A DNA stretch of 64,000 nucleotides from Toxotes chatareus (taxonomy: Eukaryota > Chordata > Actinopteri > Toxotidae): NCBI GenBank assembly GCA_016801885.1, contig CM028884.1:10792181-10856180 (forward strand). The letters run 5' to 3'. Below the pieces are notes generated by a model. The model was not told where the DNA came from, did not search any database, and saw nothing but the letters and a program-made list of their open reading frames with translations. Shown here piece by piece: positions 1-11,297 of this stretch; positions within the stretch are counted from its first letter, which is position 1, and every line of letters starts with the position of its first letter. Position numbers and translations under genes: made by a program.

Positions 1-3000
1 GGGCAAAAGAGTGCCGTCCAAGTCTGACGCACAGCATCAGCCTGTTTCTCTGCACCCTCATACATCTGCACACAAACTTACAGCGGCTGCGACACATTTC
101 AGCCTGAAACATCTACACGCTGGCATCAGTTTATGGCCAAACAATCCTGTCTGGAGGAGAGTTTTCTTAATGAAAGATCCGTCTTTATTAAACGCTGTTA
201 TAATAATGCAGTGTCAAGCCCGCAGTGGACAACATAATAACGAATTACTGCTTGATTTTCTACATAATGCAGCTCTGTGCATCTGTCGAGTCAAACCATG
301 GTGTTTTTATAATACAGGCTTAATATACTGACAGTTACCTTTAAACTATGGCTCAAACACTGCTTTTAATAATTGATAAATAAAGTACAAGATCAACTAT
401 AGCTGTGCACGTGCGCGCGCGGGGAACACACAAACAACTTAGACTAAGCTGTTTTTGCTGAATAAAAATAAACTTAATGTAGATGCATTTATTTATCTGA
501 AACAGTTGAACCTGTAGTTAATTTATATATAAGAAGACAGCGATACACCGGAAAACATGTTGTCAAGTCTCCTATTGGAAACCAGCCCCACCCTGGTGTT
601 TTTATCAGATGGAAAATATGTTCATCTAATCTAATATAGTGCTAAAATAACAAATCCCTTATTATTATTATTAGGCTCCAAATTTGAGATTATGATTGTC
701 TAAATTAATAAATATCCATACATTAACGATTTGCATTTTAGTTTATATCAAAAGAAATATTGTACATTTTACAGGATATAGTGTGCTAATTGTTCTTTGG
801 TCAGTGACTGTAGTAGTGACTCTAGCCAACACAATTGTCCTTGTCAATTCCCAACATGTCAAATATTTTTCACTAGTTAAGACAGTAGTCTAAAGCAAAA
901 GTAGAATAAATTCTCACTAAAATGTGTTTAAAAGTTGAAAAATAATGGCACCCATAAATGAAACCATTAAACGTTTTATTTATTTGTTTGTTTATTTATT
1001 TTTAGAAATGTCACGAGAAATGTGACATGAAGTGTTTTTAATTTCTCAAAATTGTTTATGAATGTTCACTGAGCCACAGTCAGTTTGAGTAAGAAGTCAT
1101 CTGAATTTGAAGTGCACATTTGGAGCATCGCGGTGGGGCTGGTTTGGCTATCGTTAACACGGTTTTGTTGTCATAATTGGAGTCTCACCAAAGTTACAGG
1201 GAGTAATTGGGCGGCATATGGACACCTTAATGTAAAGTGATGCCTTATTAATTTCACATGAGTGCGCGAATCAGAGCAAGTGACGCGGAATAACACACGG
1301 GAAGAGGCAGTTGATTTACCCCTGAGCAAGGCAGCAGGTTCGGCATCTGCTGCTCGGCCATGATGGCATTTTTATTAATTAGGTAACAAAAAATAAAAAG
1401 TAAATTCCTTAATCGAGGGGAGAAAAAATCTAATCGTTTTTATTCAAATAGCCCCGAAGTTTATTTGTTCCTGTTATGAACTCCGGAAAACTTCCACCAG
1501 TTCCTCTTATATGCTCTAATGAGGGATTAATGCGTGGAATCTTAAACAAGAGATGATCTTTCTTTAGCTGTTAATGTAATCTGGTTGTCAGGGTTAGGGT
1601 TAGTGACGTTGAATTAATATATATAGTTTTTTCTTTTTTAAAGGCATTTTATTTGTACTTCACCGTCGGAAAAATAAAGTAAAACACATTAAAACAACGT
1701 CATCTTTACAGCTTTCATACTATTTTCATCTGTATAACTAGACTTGTGTGTTTGTTGTAAGAAATTATTTCGTTGCTAATTTAAATAAAAAATAATAATT
1801 TGTAAGATAAATAAATGTATATGTGCGGCTAAAATGTCACAGACAAAGTGCATTTGAAAAACGTGTATTTTTTTTAGGTTTGTTTACTCTGTCAAATCAA
1901 AGGCCTTAGCCTGATTTCTTTCAGGAATCATAATTTTATTCAGTATTGATTGGCGCGGTGTGGTGTGTTTTCAAGGCCTATACTTCAAATATGCTGTAAA
2001 GGCCAGCTACCAACACTGCAATGCACATTTTTTTAGAAAAGAGCGCAGAGAGGTCTGTCGTCTAAAAGAGTTTAATCTTTAACATACGTGTATTTGTCTC
2101 TAAAGCTATTTATATTATTTTTGGGGATGTAGATTAGAGGATAAATCAAACAGACAGATTTGCAGAGCAACGATATTTATGGAACTGTGGAGTTAAAAGG
2201 TGAACCAGTAAATTAGTTTACTTGTTCAAAAGGGATAAAACAAGAGCAAATGTGATTTATTTTCAAAAGGCTAATTCGGTTTCCACATGTATGCGTCCTT
2301 ATGTCACATGGGCTCATCCGCCATAAATGACCATATAGGCCAAACTCAAGTAGCCTCATTTATAAAAGTTTAGTTTCACCAGATGCCATTTAGCAAAAGG
2401 CTTATTCTTAAACAAGCTGTAATTGTCATTTTGAACATCTATAACGCTTGCAACGCTGTGTCACTTTGCAGAGCTGCAGAAATATTGATCCACGGTCCTC
2501 TCTGCGAGGCATTATATTGTTTCTGCTCGGATATGCTGCGGTGGGCTTCACGGGAATGATGCCCCCTGATTAATAATCAGTATGAAACCTGTAAGTAATT
2601 GACACAGTGCCTTTAGGTGCCCGTTGCCTGGCCATCCTTTGCTCTGGCACGTAGTATGAAAGCGAAAGAATATAATTCCCCTCTGCATGTCCACAAACGC
2701 ACATGTATGGATCTGCGAGGCACTACTTGTTGGTCTCTGCCTGTTTCCTTTTGTGCTGATTGAAATGAAATCCGCTTGAAATGTATCCTCTTTCACAGGT
2801 GCTCAGAAAACAACGTCCCTTATATTCTCTGCAAAGCAAATGTCACCAGGTTCGTAGGGCCGTGCCTATCTCTGCACAATGGCCATAGAGAGCCAGCACA
2901 TAAACACGCAGCTCAGGTCGTGCAGACATGGCAGGAGTCTATCGATCCGTATGAGAATGTGTAGATGAGGTTTGCTGCCACGTAAGGCCAAACCGTGGTT

Positions 3001-3071
3001 TTTCATATTCCTCTGTCTTTCGACATCTTCTTTGTCTGTGTTTCTTGTGCAAGCGTGCAACTAAATAACAC

Positions 3072-3141
<70 letters not shown>
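3072..3141. repeat. (ATA)n trinucleotide microsatellite
   Basis: About 23 uninterrupted ATA/AAT units. Open frames across it are low-complexity artefacts (poly-Ile on the minus strand). Confidence 0.97.
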
Positions 3142-3142
<1 letters not shown>

Positions 3143-4128
3143 GGTTATGGAATTAGAAACAGAAATATTTGATTTTATAGAATAAGGAAAAACTAAATGC
3201 ACTTTGTAGTTTGCTTGTAAAATCCAAATAGTTCAGATTAAATTCTGATTAAATTAAAGTGTAGGTGCCCCAGCAAGGAGCATGATGAACCTGTTTCCAA
3301 ATTAACATGTAATTATATTAACAGTATTTTTGTTTCCCTGTTGTCAGCCCCATTGCCGGCCTCTAAAGTCTATTATGTCCACAGGACTACACGGTTGGAC
3401 AGCCACACTTCGAGGAATTAGTGTCCTTTTGTCTCGACACACGTCACACACACGCCGTTGACATTGACTTCACATCAGAGACAGTTTAACTTCTTCTCTT
3501 TTTTTTCTTTTCTTTTATTTAACTCGTTCAGCCGAGCGTTGGGGCTATTGTGGGGGGCCCTGACAGATGCGGGGCCCCTAGCAGGTCCAGAACAGGGAAA
3601 AGTCTGAAAGGTTAATCTGTCCCCCCGCAGATGTTGGCTTTAGGAGTCTTGAAGCGTCACCTTTGACATGTCCCTCATTCAGCAGGGGGTCCAGCAGGAC
3701 ACTGACCGCTGCAAGCTGTCACCTCGGCCGGCTGAGGACGCCCTGCGCTACTGCTCTATTAGGCTAAACGGCCCCTGACATGTAAGTAGGAACCGGCTTT
3801 TATCAGGCTGCAGGTTTGGGCAGGTTTGCACACTCATGCAGCATAATGCACTGCAACAACAGGGACACCAGTTGTGTCATGTGTCTGCATGACATTTCCT
3901 CTATGGCCTTGGATTTTAACAGAGATGCAGTGAATGTGTTTTGATGTAAATGTTTTTTTAAATATTAATTTTTGTCAACAAAAATAAAAAGGGATTTGCA
4001 TAAATCACGTGTTCGCATTTTCTGTTTGACACCACTGTGTATGGGTTCAAATTGTTTATACTTAATTGATTCCAAAACTTCAGGATTAAATGTGCCCATC
4101 TCCAAATAGGACAAGCGTGTGCGCGCAT

Positions 4129-4129
4129 G

Positions 4130-4164
<35 letters not shown>

Positions 4165-4193
4165 AGATACACATACTGCTGCTGCTGCTGCTG
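4129..4193. repeat. (CA)n microsatellite followed by (CTG)6
   Basis: A CA-repeat with a few CG interruptions at 4129-4172 is followed almost directly by six perfect CTG triplets at 4176-4193. Both are upstream of the onecut1 promoter and non-coding as far as can be seen. Confidence 0.95.
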
Positions 4194-4719
4194 GGCTTGG
4201 TTCGTTAAGCCTAATGGTTGAACAATAGACACATCTGCTCATCTTTTTCTATCAAAAGAGAAGGTACTACAGTCTTCTTCGTTTGGTTAAACCGCCACAT
4301 ATTTGGCAGGGCTGTGGGGGGTGGGGTGCTGCAGCTGAAGAAGCCTAATAATGAAAGAATGGATCTGTGAGATGTGTGTGAATACTCAGGATATAACTTG
4401 ATTACCTTGATTAAATCCATTGCGCTTTGTTGCCATTCCTGAAACCTCCTTCTCTGCTTTCTGGAGAAAAATTAAGTGTGTTTTCATTGGAGGTTTTGAA
4501 TCCCAGACCCCACTAGTTAAAAATCAACTCCAAATGAACCCGGAAGTTTACTTCATTTGCGCTTAATCATTTAAGGAGGACTGAAAATAAAGCCTCATTA
4601 TGGCCCTAATGGATTTAACATTTTCTAAATAACATCAGACAATTAAACTTTGGGCGGTGTGTCCAGTCCTTTTCCACGGGTCGATTTTGTGGGGATTTTT
4701 TTTTATTAGAGATCCGTCT

Positions 4720-4727
4720 ATTTGCAT
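4720..4727 (+). promoter_or_regulatory. Octamer (POU) motif upstream of onecut1
   Basis: A perfect ATTTGCAT octamer lies about 640 bp upstream of the onecut1 start codon. The motif is the classical POU-domain site. Function is inferred from position only, and an 8-mer can occur by chance. Confidence 0.3.
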
Positions 4728-4825
4728 ACGTTTTTAACATTTTAGGCTACAGGCTGCTGAATATGGGTTCGCGGAGAGCAGCTTTTAGCAGGTGGTTTGA
4801 TACCTCCCTTCCTTAATAAGGTAGC

Positions 4826-4833
4826 TGACGTCA
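4826..4833. promoter_or_regulatory. Full palindromic CRE (TGACGTCA)
   Basis: A perfect 8-bp TGACGTCA lies about 540 bp upstream of the onecut1 ATG. It is followed within 10-15 bp by a GGGCGG GC-box core (about 4842-4847). CREB/ATF proteins bind this sequence. The closeness of CRE and GC box fits the core promoter of onecut1, but the transcription start site cannot be placed from sequence alone. Confidence 0.5.
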
Positions 4834-4846
4834 GAGCAATGGGGCG

Positions 4847-4903
4847 GTGTGTGTGTGTGTGCGCGTGTGTGTGTGTGAGAGAGAGAGAGAGAAAGAGAGA
4901 GAG
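4847..4903. repeat. Compound (GT)n/(GA)n microsatellite in the onecut1 leader
   Basis: A GT tract with GCGC interruptions runs into a GA tract. It lies between the CRE and the start codon, so it is in the promoter or 5' UTR, where length variation could matter. Confidence 0.95.
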
Positions 4904-5081
4904 TATAGGAGGAGATGGGTGTGCACAGTGCGCATGTGTAGACAGTGATCTGTGCTGCGGTGGAAGAGGGCTGGAGACACACAACTAGAGAGATGGCGCG
5001 GCACCCGACCGGAGCGCAAGGACAGCTGGTTGGCGGTGGGGGGGCTTGAATTCTAAAGAGAATCAGAAAATTTACAACAAC

Positions 5082-5125
5082 AAAAAAAAAAAAAAAAAAA
5101 GAAAAAAAAGGAAAAAAAGAAAAAA
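5082..5125. repeat. A-rich low-complexity tract in the onecut1 5' UTR
   Basis: An almost pure A run of about 19 bases is followed by A8 and A7 runs separated by G. It lies about 250 bp upstream of the onecut1 ATG, probably within the 5' UTR. Confidence 0.9.
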
Positions 5126-5365
5126 TATATATCGGAGAGGAAGGGATTCGGATAAGGAGTTTCCATTCTGCAAAAAATCACCAGAGGTAGGAGAATAATC
5201 AAATAGGTGAATATAAGGACAGAGGAGAGGCACTAGCAGAGGAGGCTGCTGCAAGAAGAAAAAAGCAACAAAAGAAATTTGAACTTTACTGGACGCGAGG
5301 ACTTCTGGACATCAGCTAACTGCAGTAGGTCAGATAGATGGTTTGTCCACAGCGCTGCCCGGATC

Positions 5366-6427
5366 ATGAACGCACAGCTGTCGATGGAAAATATTGGCGA
5401 CCTGCACGGAGTGAGCCATGAGTCCGTGGCCGGTCACGGAGAGCTGCTGAGTGGCCACAGTCCGCATTCCCGTCCGAGCCCCCGGGGTCTGAGCCACCGC
5501 GCTATGGGCATGGCGACCCTGCTGGACAGCGGAGACTATCACCCCAGCCACCCCGGACACCTGCATCCAGCCATCAGCATGTGTGAAGCCCCCCTGGCAT
5601 GAGTGCGAGCAGCACTTACACCACCCTAACCCCCCTGCAGCCCTTACCCCCCATCTCCACCGTGTCCGACAAGTTTCCCCCCCATCATCATCACCACCAC
5701 CACCATCCCCATCATCCTCACCCTCATCCCCACCAGAGGATCCCCGGAAATGTCAGCGGCAGCTTCACGTTGATGCGAGAGGACCGGAGTTTGGCGCCTA
5801 TGAACAGTCTGTATCCCGCATATCATCACAAAGATCCCTGCATGGGCCAGAGTCTGTCCCCGTTGTCTGGTTCCGGTCTGGCCAGCATACACACGTCCCA
5901 GGCCGGCATTCCTCCCTACGCTCATCCCGGTGCCGCCATGCCTGGTGAAAAGATGCTCACCCCCAGCGGGTTTGAGGCTCACCACCCGGCCATGCTCGGC
6001 AGACACACGGAGCAGCACATGAGCTCCTCAGCGGGCATGGTACAAATCAACGGCCTCCACCATCACCCGCACGCCCACCTTGGCGGGCAGGGGCACGGCC
6101 AGGGGCTGGGGAACAGCCGGGAGCAGGCCTCCGGGCCCGGACAGCAAGGGGGCGGCGGTGGAGGGGGTGGTGTTTCTGGGGGACAGATGGAGGAGGTGAA
6201 TACCAAAGAGGTGGCGCAGAGGATCACCACAGAGCTGAAGCGCTACAGCATCCCTCAGGCCATCTTTGCCCAGCGGGTCCTGTGCAGGTCCCAGGGGACC
6301 CTGTCAGATCTGCTGAGAAACCCCAAACCCTGGTCCAAGCTCAAGTCCGGTAGAGAGACCTTCCGCCGCATGTGGAAATGGCTGCAGGAGCCTGAGTTCC
6401 AACGCATGAGTGCGCTCAGGCTCGCAG
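5366..6427 (+). CDS. onecut1: onecut1 exon 1 (N-terminus, STP box, cut domain), with a one-base frame break
   Basis: The exon reads from ATG 5366 to the donor GCAG|gtgagc at 6427/6428, leaving phase 1. The first 75 codons are in one frame. At the six-C run 5589-5594 the frame slips: the as-sequenced frame reaches TGA at 5600-5602, while all family-conserved sequence from ATG 5599 onward is in the next frame. One additional C in the run would make the exon continuous. The downstream frame is open for over 800 bp with strong family similarity, so the gene is almost certainly functional and the break an assembly or sequencing error. A rare allele cannot be excluded. Confidence 0.93.
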
Positions 6428-8810
6428 GTGAGCGAAGCCTCGGTAAAGCCCCCTTTTTTTTGCTTTCATCTTCTGAATGTGTTGCTGAGAAAACAAAAAA
6501 CTGATGCTCAAATAGGGGGGTTAAATCAGCATGGAGGATCACCGACCCTGAATGCTACCTTATACTGAGCGATGGGTCAAGTGGGCTGGGAACCAAAAGT
6601 GATCTGGTTGTTTTTACCTGAAACGTTTTACAGCAATCCACGTGTAAAACAAGTAAAATCACAACAGGGTAGCATTCAGGACAAATGTTTCCGCTGGGCC
6701 GACAGATCTGTATAAAATAACACAATAAAGTGTCTCCACTTGTCTCCAGAAATTAAACATCTTTATACAAGATGTTGGAAGAGACAAATGATATTAAATG
6801 CAATGAGGAACCAGGCCATGCCTTAGGGCTTGGCTGAACCCTGGTTCCTTTGGACATGGACTCCAAATTCAGAGATGTATATCTAGAGGGGTGCCTGGGT
6901 GGTCAAATTCAACACTTTTACAGTGTGTTAAGCCAGAAGTAAAATATTTTAAAAGGCTGAAAAGTGCTTCACCGAGCTGATCCCCGTGCACCAAACGAGT
7001 GGCCTGATATCGATACGCATCCGTTTTCTGTTTCCACACTGATTTTCGGCTTGTGTGAAACAAGCGCTCATGTCATTTTACCTCAAAATATCGACCGCTG
7101 GACTGTGTGCGTAAGCTGATCCTTCACCCAGAAATCGTTGGGAATGTGTTTATTTTGGTGGAGATGCAACTGATCACCACCCTCTTTCTTTTTTTTTCTT
7201 TTTTTTTTGGTGTTGGCCTTGGTGTAAACAGAGAGCGAAAAGTGTGTGTGCACGTGCTCTTCAGAGTCTGTGTTAAACTAAATTTAAATGTCAAGTGAAG
7301 CTGGAGTCATGCATTATTTAGCTGGTGAAATGGGTTTTGTCTCTCACTTTGGTAAAATATTACAGGCTTTAATTTCTCAGTAGAATAGAATAGAATAGAG
7401 AGCATGTGTTTATTTTTTGCTTGTAAACTAACGCTGACTTGACTGGGGTTTCTCAAATTAACTGACCCATCTTCCATTAATTTGTCCCTTAGGTACGCAC
7501 GAGTCAATTACAGCGCGCAATAAGGCCCAAATAGCACGTGCGCGCTCACAGACACCCGGTGGATGTTTATAACGTTTATAGGCCTAATCAGTGACCTACA
7601 AATAGGTTTTTTGGCTTTTTGAAAAGTGAGGCTGGAAACTGCGTGCATTTGCGTGTGTGTGTGTGCGTGCGTGTGTGTGTGTGTCCGTGTCCGTGCATGC
7701 TCGTGCGTGAGTATAATCGCAATTGATTATATTTCAGTTTTCCCATCTGCTGCTGCTTCTGCTGTTGGGTGGGTGTGGATGTATATTGGTGAGAAGAAGG
7801 TGAGATTTTATCACAGACTTTTGCAAATGATTTTGAAAAATTCTTTTCTTTTGAAAGCTGGGTTTGTATTCGGTCATCGGTTTTAATCACGAGTATGATC
7901 AGTCTATTATTAAAACAAAAAACAGATCAGTAGCCTATTAATTAGTACTGAATTAATACTCTTTGTTTAAGAAGGAGACATCCATACTGGCTATACAGTG
8001 AACACGAATGTCTCGGGCCTGCTTCAGTTGTGCTCGTAAATTTTTTCTTTTCACATTTTCATTTTCTTAACTTTTAGGGGGAAAAAAACTCATAAATAAA
8101 AATCCCAAAGCATCTCTTTAGCAATAAACATATAAATAAAAAAATAATTAAAAAAAAATAGTGATAGGTTTTCTGAAGTTGTCCAAAAATAAGGAGGAAG
8201 AGGAGGAAAATTTTACGGTTAAATATTAAATTAATTTGAAGAGAATAGGCTGAGCGCCATTTTATTGATCCGTTCGTTCCTGGGTGAAGTAGATGTGATC
8301 GTGTGCTGAAGTAGATGTGATATACTTATTGATTTTAGACTTCTGAAATTAATCTCGGGCCTCTTCTCCTTTTCCCACGTATTCAATTACCCATCTGAAT
8401 TTGCTTGAATAGAATAGAATAGAATAAAATAGAATAGAATAGAATAGAATTTTTTGTTTGGTTTGGAAGTAGGCAGATATGATTTGACACAGAACAGAAT
8501 TAACACTCAGTAAATTGGGTGTCATTTCAAGATTGTTCAATGTTGTTCGCTTTTCTAGGGGTTTCCAGAAATCGAAAAAAGTGAATATTTATCATACTTA
8601 TCTGCTTACAATAAATGAGGATATGCTAGAATAGGTAGAGGGGCCGGTTTTCCAGCGGGATATTGGGAGCATTTCAGCACAGAGGTCTGTTTGTTGTTCT
8701 CTTGTGCTCTCAGTGAGATTATGAAACGCAGGACTATCGTGTAGGACCCAGTGTATGCAGTCTGTGTTTGAGTGATCTGTGTGTTTGTAATGATTAGCTG
8801 GGAGCAGAAG

Positions 8811-8846
<36 letters not shown>

Positions 8847-10692
8847 TTAACCTGATAACGAGGCCGTTGTTATGTCCCCCATGGTCCTGGGAAAAGCTGC
8901 CTCTTTGCCTGGGCCTCCTGTGCCGGGGGCCGGGGCCGCTCTGTGGTGGCTCCTGCTGTCTGAGTGGCCTTCACTCCCACTGATTTATAGCAGGAGCTCT
9001 GGCTCTCTGTTAATATTTACCAGCACTGGAGACACCGGGCTGCTCATACTCACGATTATACTGAAGTTTATGATGGTGCGGATAGGCCACTGCACTGTAC
9101 TTTAGTACACATCTGAGAGATGTGTGTGCTGAAAACTAGGTTATAGAGTGAGATCAGCTAAATCAACTTTAAGTAATTTGATTTAAACATTTTGTTATTT
9201 TAATCTCTCACTAATAAAGTGACATTTGAAAAGCAATGGCACAGATAATACATTCAAACTAAAGACCAAAAATATTACAGGAATACCATAGTGAGGCATG
9301 GTGAAGTGAAGTAACCGGCCACTCTAAAGGCACTGACATTTTGTGATATATAATAAGTTATTTTTATTCGCTTAGAAAGATTATTTTGGTAATTTCCCCC
9401 ATATTTTGCTCGAGGTTCTGCATGTATTTCACGTGTTTATTATTTAATTGCTTTCTTTAGTTTATTGCTGTGTTTATCTATAATGAGAAGTTTTTATTCA
9501 GCATTTTGCAAAATTAATCAGGTACTTGTTTTAAGAATTACTCTGTGGTTCAGATATGCCGTTCATTATGTTCCCCTGAGAGTCCACATTGGGCCTTTCT
9601 CCAGCAGCCCACATCTGCCCCCTCCTGGTCTCTGCTCACTGAGGAGCCTCAACCTTTGGATTGGCAATACAAAGAAAACTGTAAAATAAAATTAAAAACG
9701 AGATCAGCTGAGGGGAAGTTTGATATGCTTTCAGACTGATTCCCAGTTTTGTCTTTCCAATATTAGATGTGAATCTGTAGTTTATTTCTCCACAGATGTC
9801 ATTTACTGAGGGGCACTAGTGCTTTCAGCACCGTGGACAGCGCTCATTGTTCCCCCGGCTAACAGCCTGACTAACTGTACTGGTCTGTGGCCCTGAGGGG
9901 GGCAGTCCTCGAGGCACATTGAGGTCCATGACAAAATGTGGAAGGCTTTAATTCGGCTATTATTTCCCATGCACCCCAGCATTTTGCTGTTTGAGTGTCT
10001 TGGTGTTTGGAGCAGAAGTAGCACTGCTTCAAGCCTGTAGGCCTGTGAATGATTCTTTTAGATTAAGTCTTCTGATATAAGAAAAAATCTTATCAGCGTA
10101 TTTAGTCATTTTATGCCTTTTAAGACTTTTTCAGTAACCTTCGCATGTCTAAGGTATCAGATTACAAACTGTAAACCTTAAATTGTCCACTTCTTAGTCC
10201 TGTGACTTAGTCCTATTGTTTGTATCTAACTCAAACACTGTGGTTAAACTAATGAGGAAGACTCAGTTAAAATCAAAGATTGACGTGTGATAGAGAGAAG
10301 ATTCTCATACCAGTTTTCTGTCATAATTCTTGCTTTTACTATATTTTGCTCTCTCTCACAAGCTCTCTCTCTTTCTCTGTGTCTGTCCTGAACTTTCCAC
10401 AGCATGTAAGCGCAAGGAACAGGACCACGGCAGAAGCGAGCGAGGGAACGTGACCAAGAAGCCCCGGCTTGTGTTCACAGATGTGCAGCGGCGGACGCTG
10501 CACGCCATCTTCAAGGAGAACAAGCGTCCATCCAAAGAGCTTCAGCTCACCATCGCCCAGCAGCTGGGCCTGGAGCTGGCCACAGTCAGCAATTTCTTTA
10601 TGAACGCACGCCGTCGGAGCCTAGATAAGTGGGTGGACGACGGCACCGGTCACTCAGCCAACTCTGGCCCTAACACCTGCACCAAAGCCTGA
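5366..10692 (+). CDS. onecut1: onecut1: ONECUT-family transcription factor (HNF-6), gene span of two exons
   Basis: Nuclear DNA-binding activator; in vertebrates HNF-6 acts in liver, pancreas and neural development. Joining 5366-6427 to 10403-10692, and allowing for one missing C in exon 1, gives about 450 residues (human about 465). In order: an N-terminus starting MNAQLSMENIGDLHG, a Ser/Thr/Pro box (TYTTLTPLQPLPPISTVSDK, about 84-103), a His-rich run (about 107-123), a Gly-rich linker, one cut domain (about 276-355), and a homeodomain (about 372-431) with the ONECUT-specific Phe48 and Met50 (FFMNARRR), ending in CTKA. The N-terminus and the single intron after the cut domain fit onecut1 rather than onecut2 or onecut3. 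The ATG at 5366 is chosen because the protein begins there in the family. The frame break is described under exon 1. Confidence 0.95.
7381..7398. repeat. (TAGAA)n short array
   Basis: Three to four TAGAA units. The same unit recurs about 1 kb downstream (8408-8450) in the same intron. Confidence 0.8.
7651..7691. repeat. (GT)n microsatellite
   Basis: GT repeat with GC and CC interruptions inside the onecut1 intron. Confidence 0.9.
8408..8450. repeat. (TAGAA)n pentanucleotide microsatellite
   Basis: About eight units of AATAG/TAGAA with one A-for-G variant, in the onecut1 intron. Confidence 0.95.
8812..8845. repeat. (GT)n microsatellite
   Basis: About 17 uninterrupted TG units in the onecut1 intron. 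Confidence 0.97.
10403..10692 (+). CDS. onecut1: onecut1 exon 2 (homeodomain and C-terminus)
   Basis: Acceptor ttccacag|CA at 10402/10403. The first two bases complete an Ala codon with the G of exon 1, giving the conserved junction LA-ACKRKEQ. The exon encodes a short basic linker, the homeodomain with recognition helix VSNFFMNARRR, and the tail ending CTKA, with TGA at 10690-10692. No frame problem is seen. Confidence 0.97.
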
Positions 10693-11248
10693 AGACGGAT
10701 TGATTTGACCAACTCATGGACTGACTCAACCTCGGTGGAAAAGCTTTAAAACTTAAGAGAAACAAAGAGAAACTTAAAAAGACCTTGAAGCAACATTTTG
10801 CCCTTAAACCTGTACTATATTGATATTTATAGTATCCAAAGATGAAAAAACAAACCAAAGACTTCTTGTTTGACCTGCTTTGAAATGTTTGTTTCAGCAA
10901 CACATTTATGTGTAACATACTGCAAAAAGACTATAATTTTACCCCCCAACTCTCACACATACTCACACTCACTGGTCTCTAGCTTTACTACACCCCTCCT
11001 CACCTCCCCACCCGGTATCAATCTATCATTCACCATCCTTATCTTTAATCTGATTGGTTGGTTTTAATGATGGGTCCCTAAATGGAGGTTTAATCAGCCT
11101 ATTGGCAGTCTGATCTGCAGCTGTCCACACCCTTTGAAAAACAGCCAGAATGTGGAGCTCCGGTGGGATTGGCCAATCGGAAAAAAAAAAAAATCCTACA
11201 GGAGCGACTGGATTGTTGTGCAACCTCGTTTGGATCAGTGGCGGTGGA

Positions 11249-11297
11249 CTGTCTGTCTATCTGTCTGTCTGTCTGTCCAGCTGTCTGTCTCTCTATC
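11249..11297. repeat. (CTGT)n tetranucleotide microsatellite
   Basis: Imperfect CTGT/CTAT units just downstream of onecut1. Confidence 0.9.

Larger units (their letters stand above)
1..4700. other. Upstream region of onecut1, no gene seen
   Basis: I see no convincing coding sequence here; the open frames are short, cross low-complexity DNA and resemble no protein I know. The stretch is mostly AT-rich, with poly-A/T runs, an (ATA)n array, a (CA)n array and six CTG triplets. Three GC-richer islands (about 1090-1400, 2440-2800 and 3535-3790) stand out from this background and are candidate regulatory elements of onecut1. This is inferred from composition and position only. Confidence 0.6.
6428..10402 (+). 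other. onecut1: onecut1 intron 1
   Basis: A phase-1 intron of 3975 bp with donor gtgagc and acceptor ttccacag. It contains GT microsatellites, two TAGAA-type arrays and A/T-rich filler. Two GC-richer patches (about 8850-9100 and 9790-10040) look unlike the background and may be conserved regulatory elements. No additional exon is supported. Confidence 0.85.

Noticed and set aside
11..331. 106-codon open frame at the left edge
   Set aside because: No similarity to a known protein and no splice context; AT-rich intergenic DNA.
1590..1602. GGGTTAGGGTTAG, telomere-like repeat
   Set aside because: Only two units; too short to mean an interstitial telomere.
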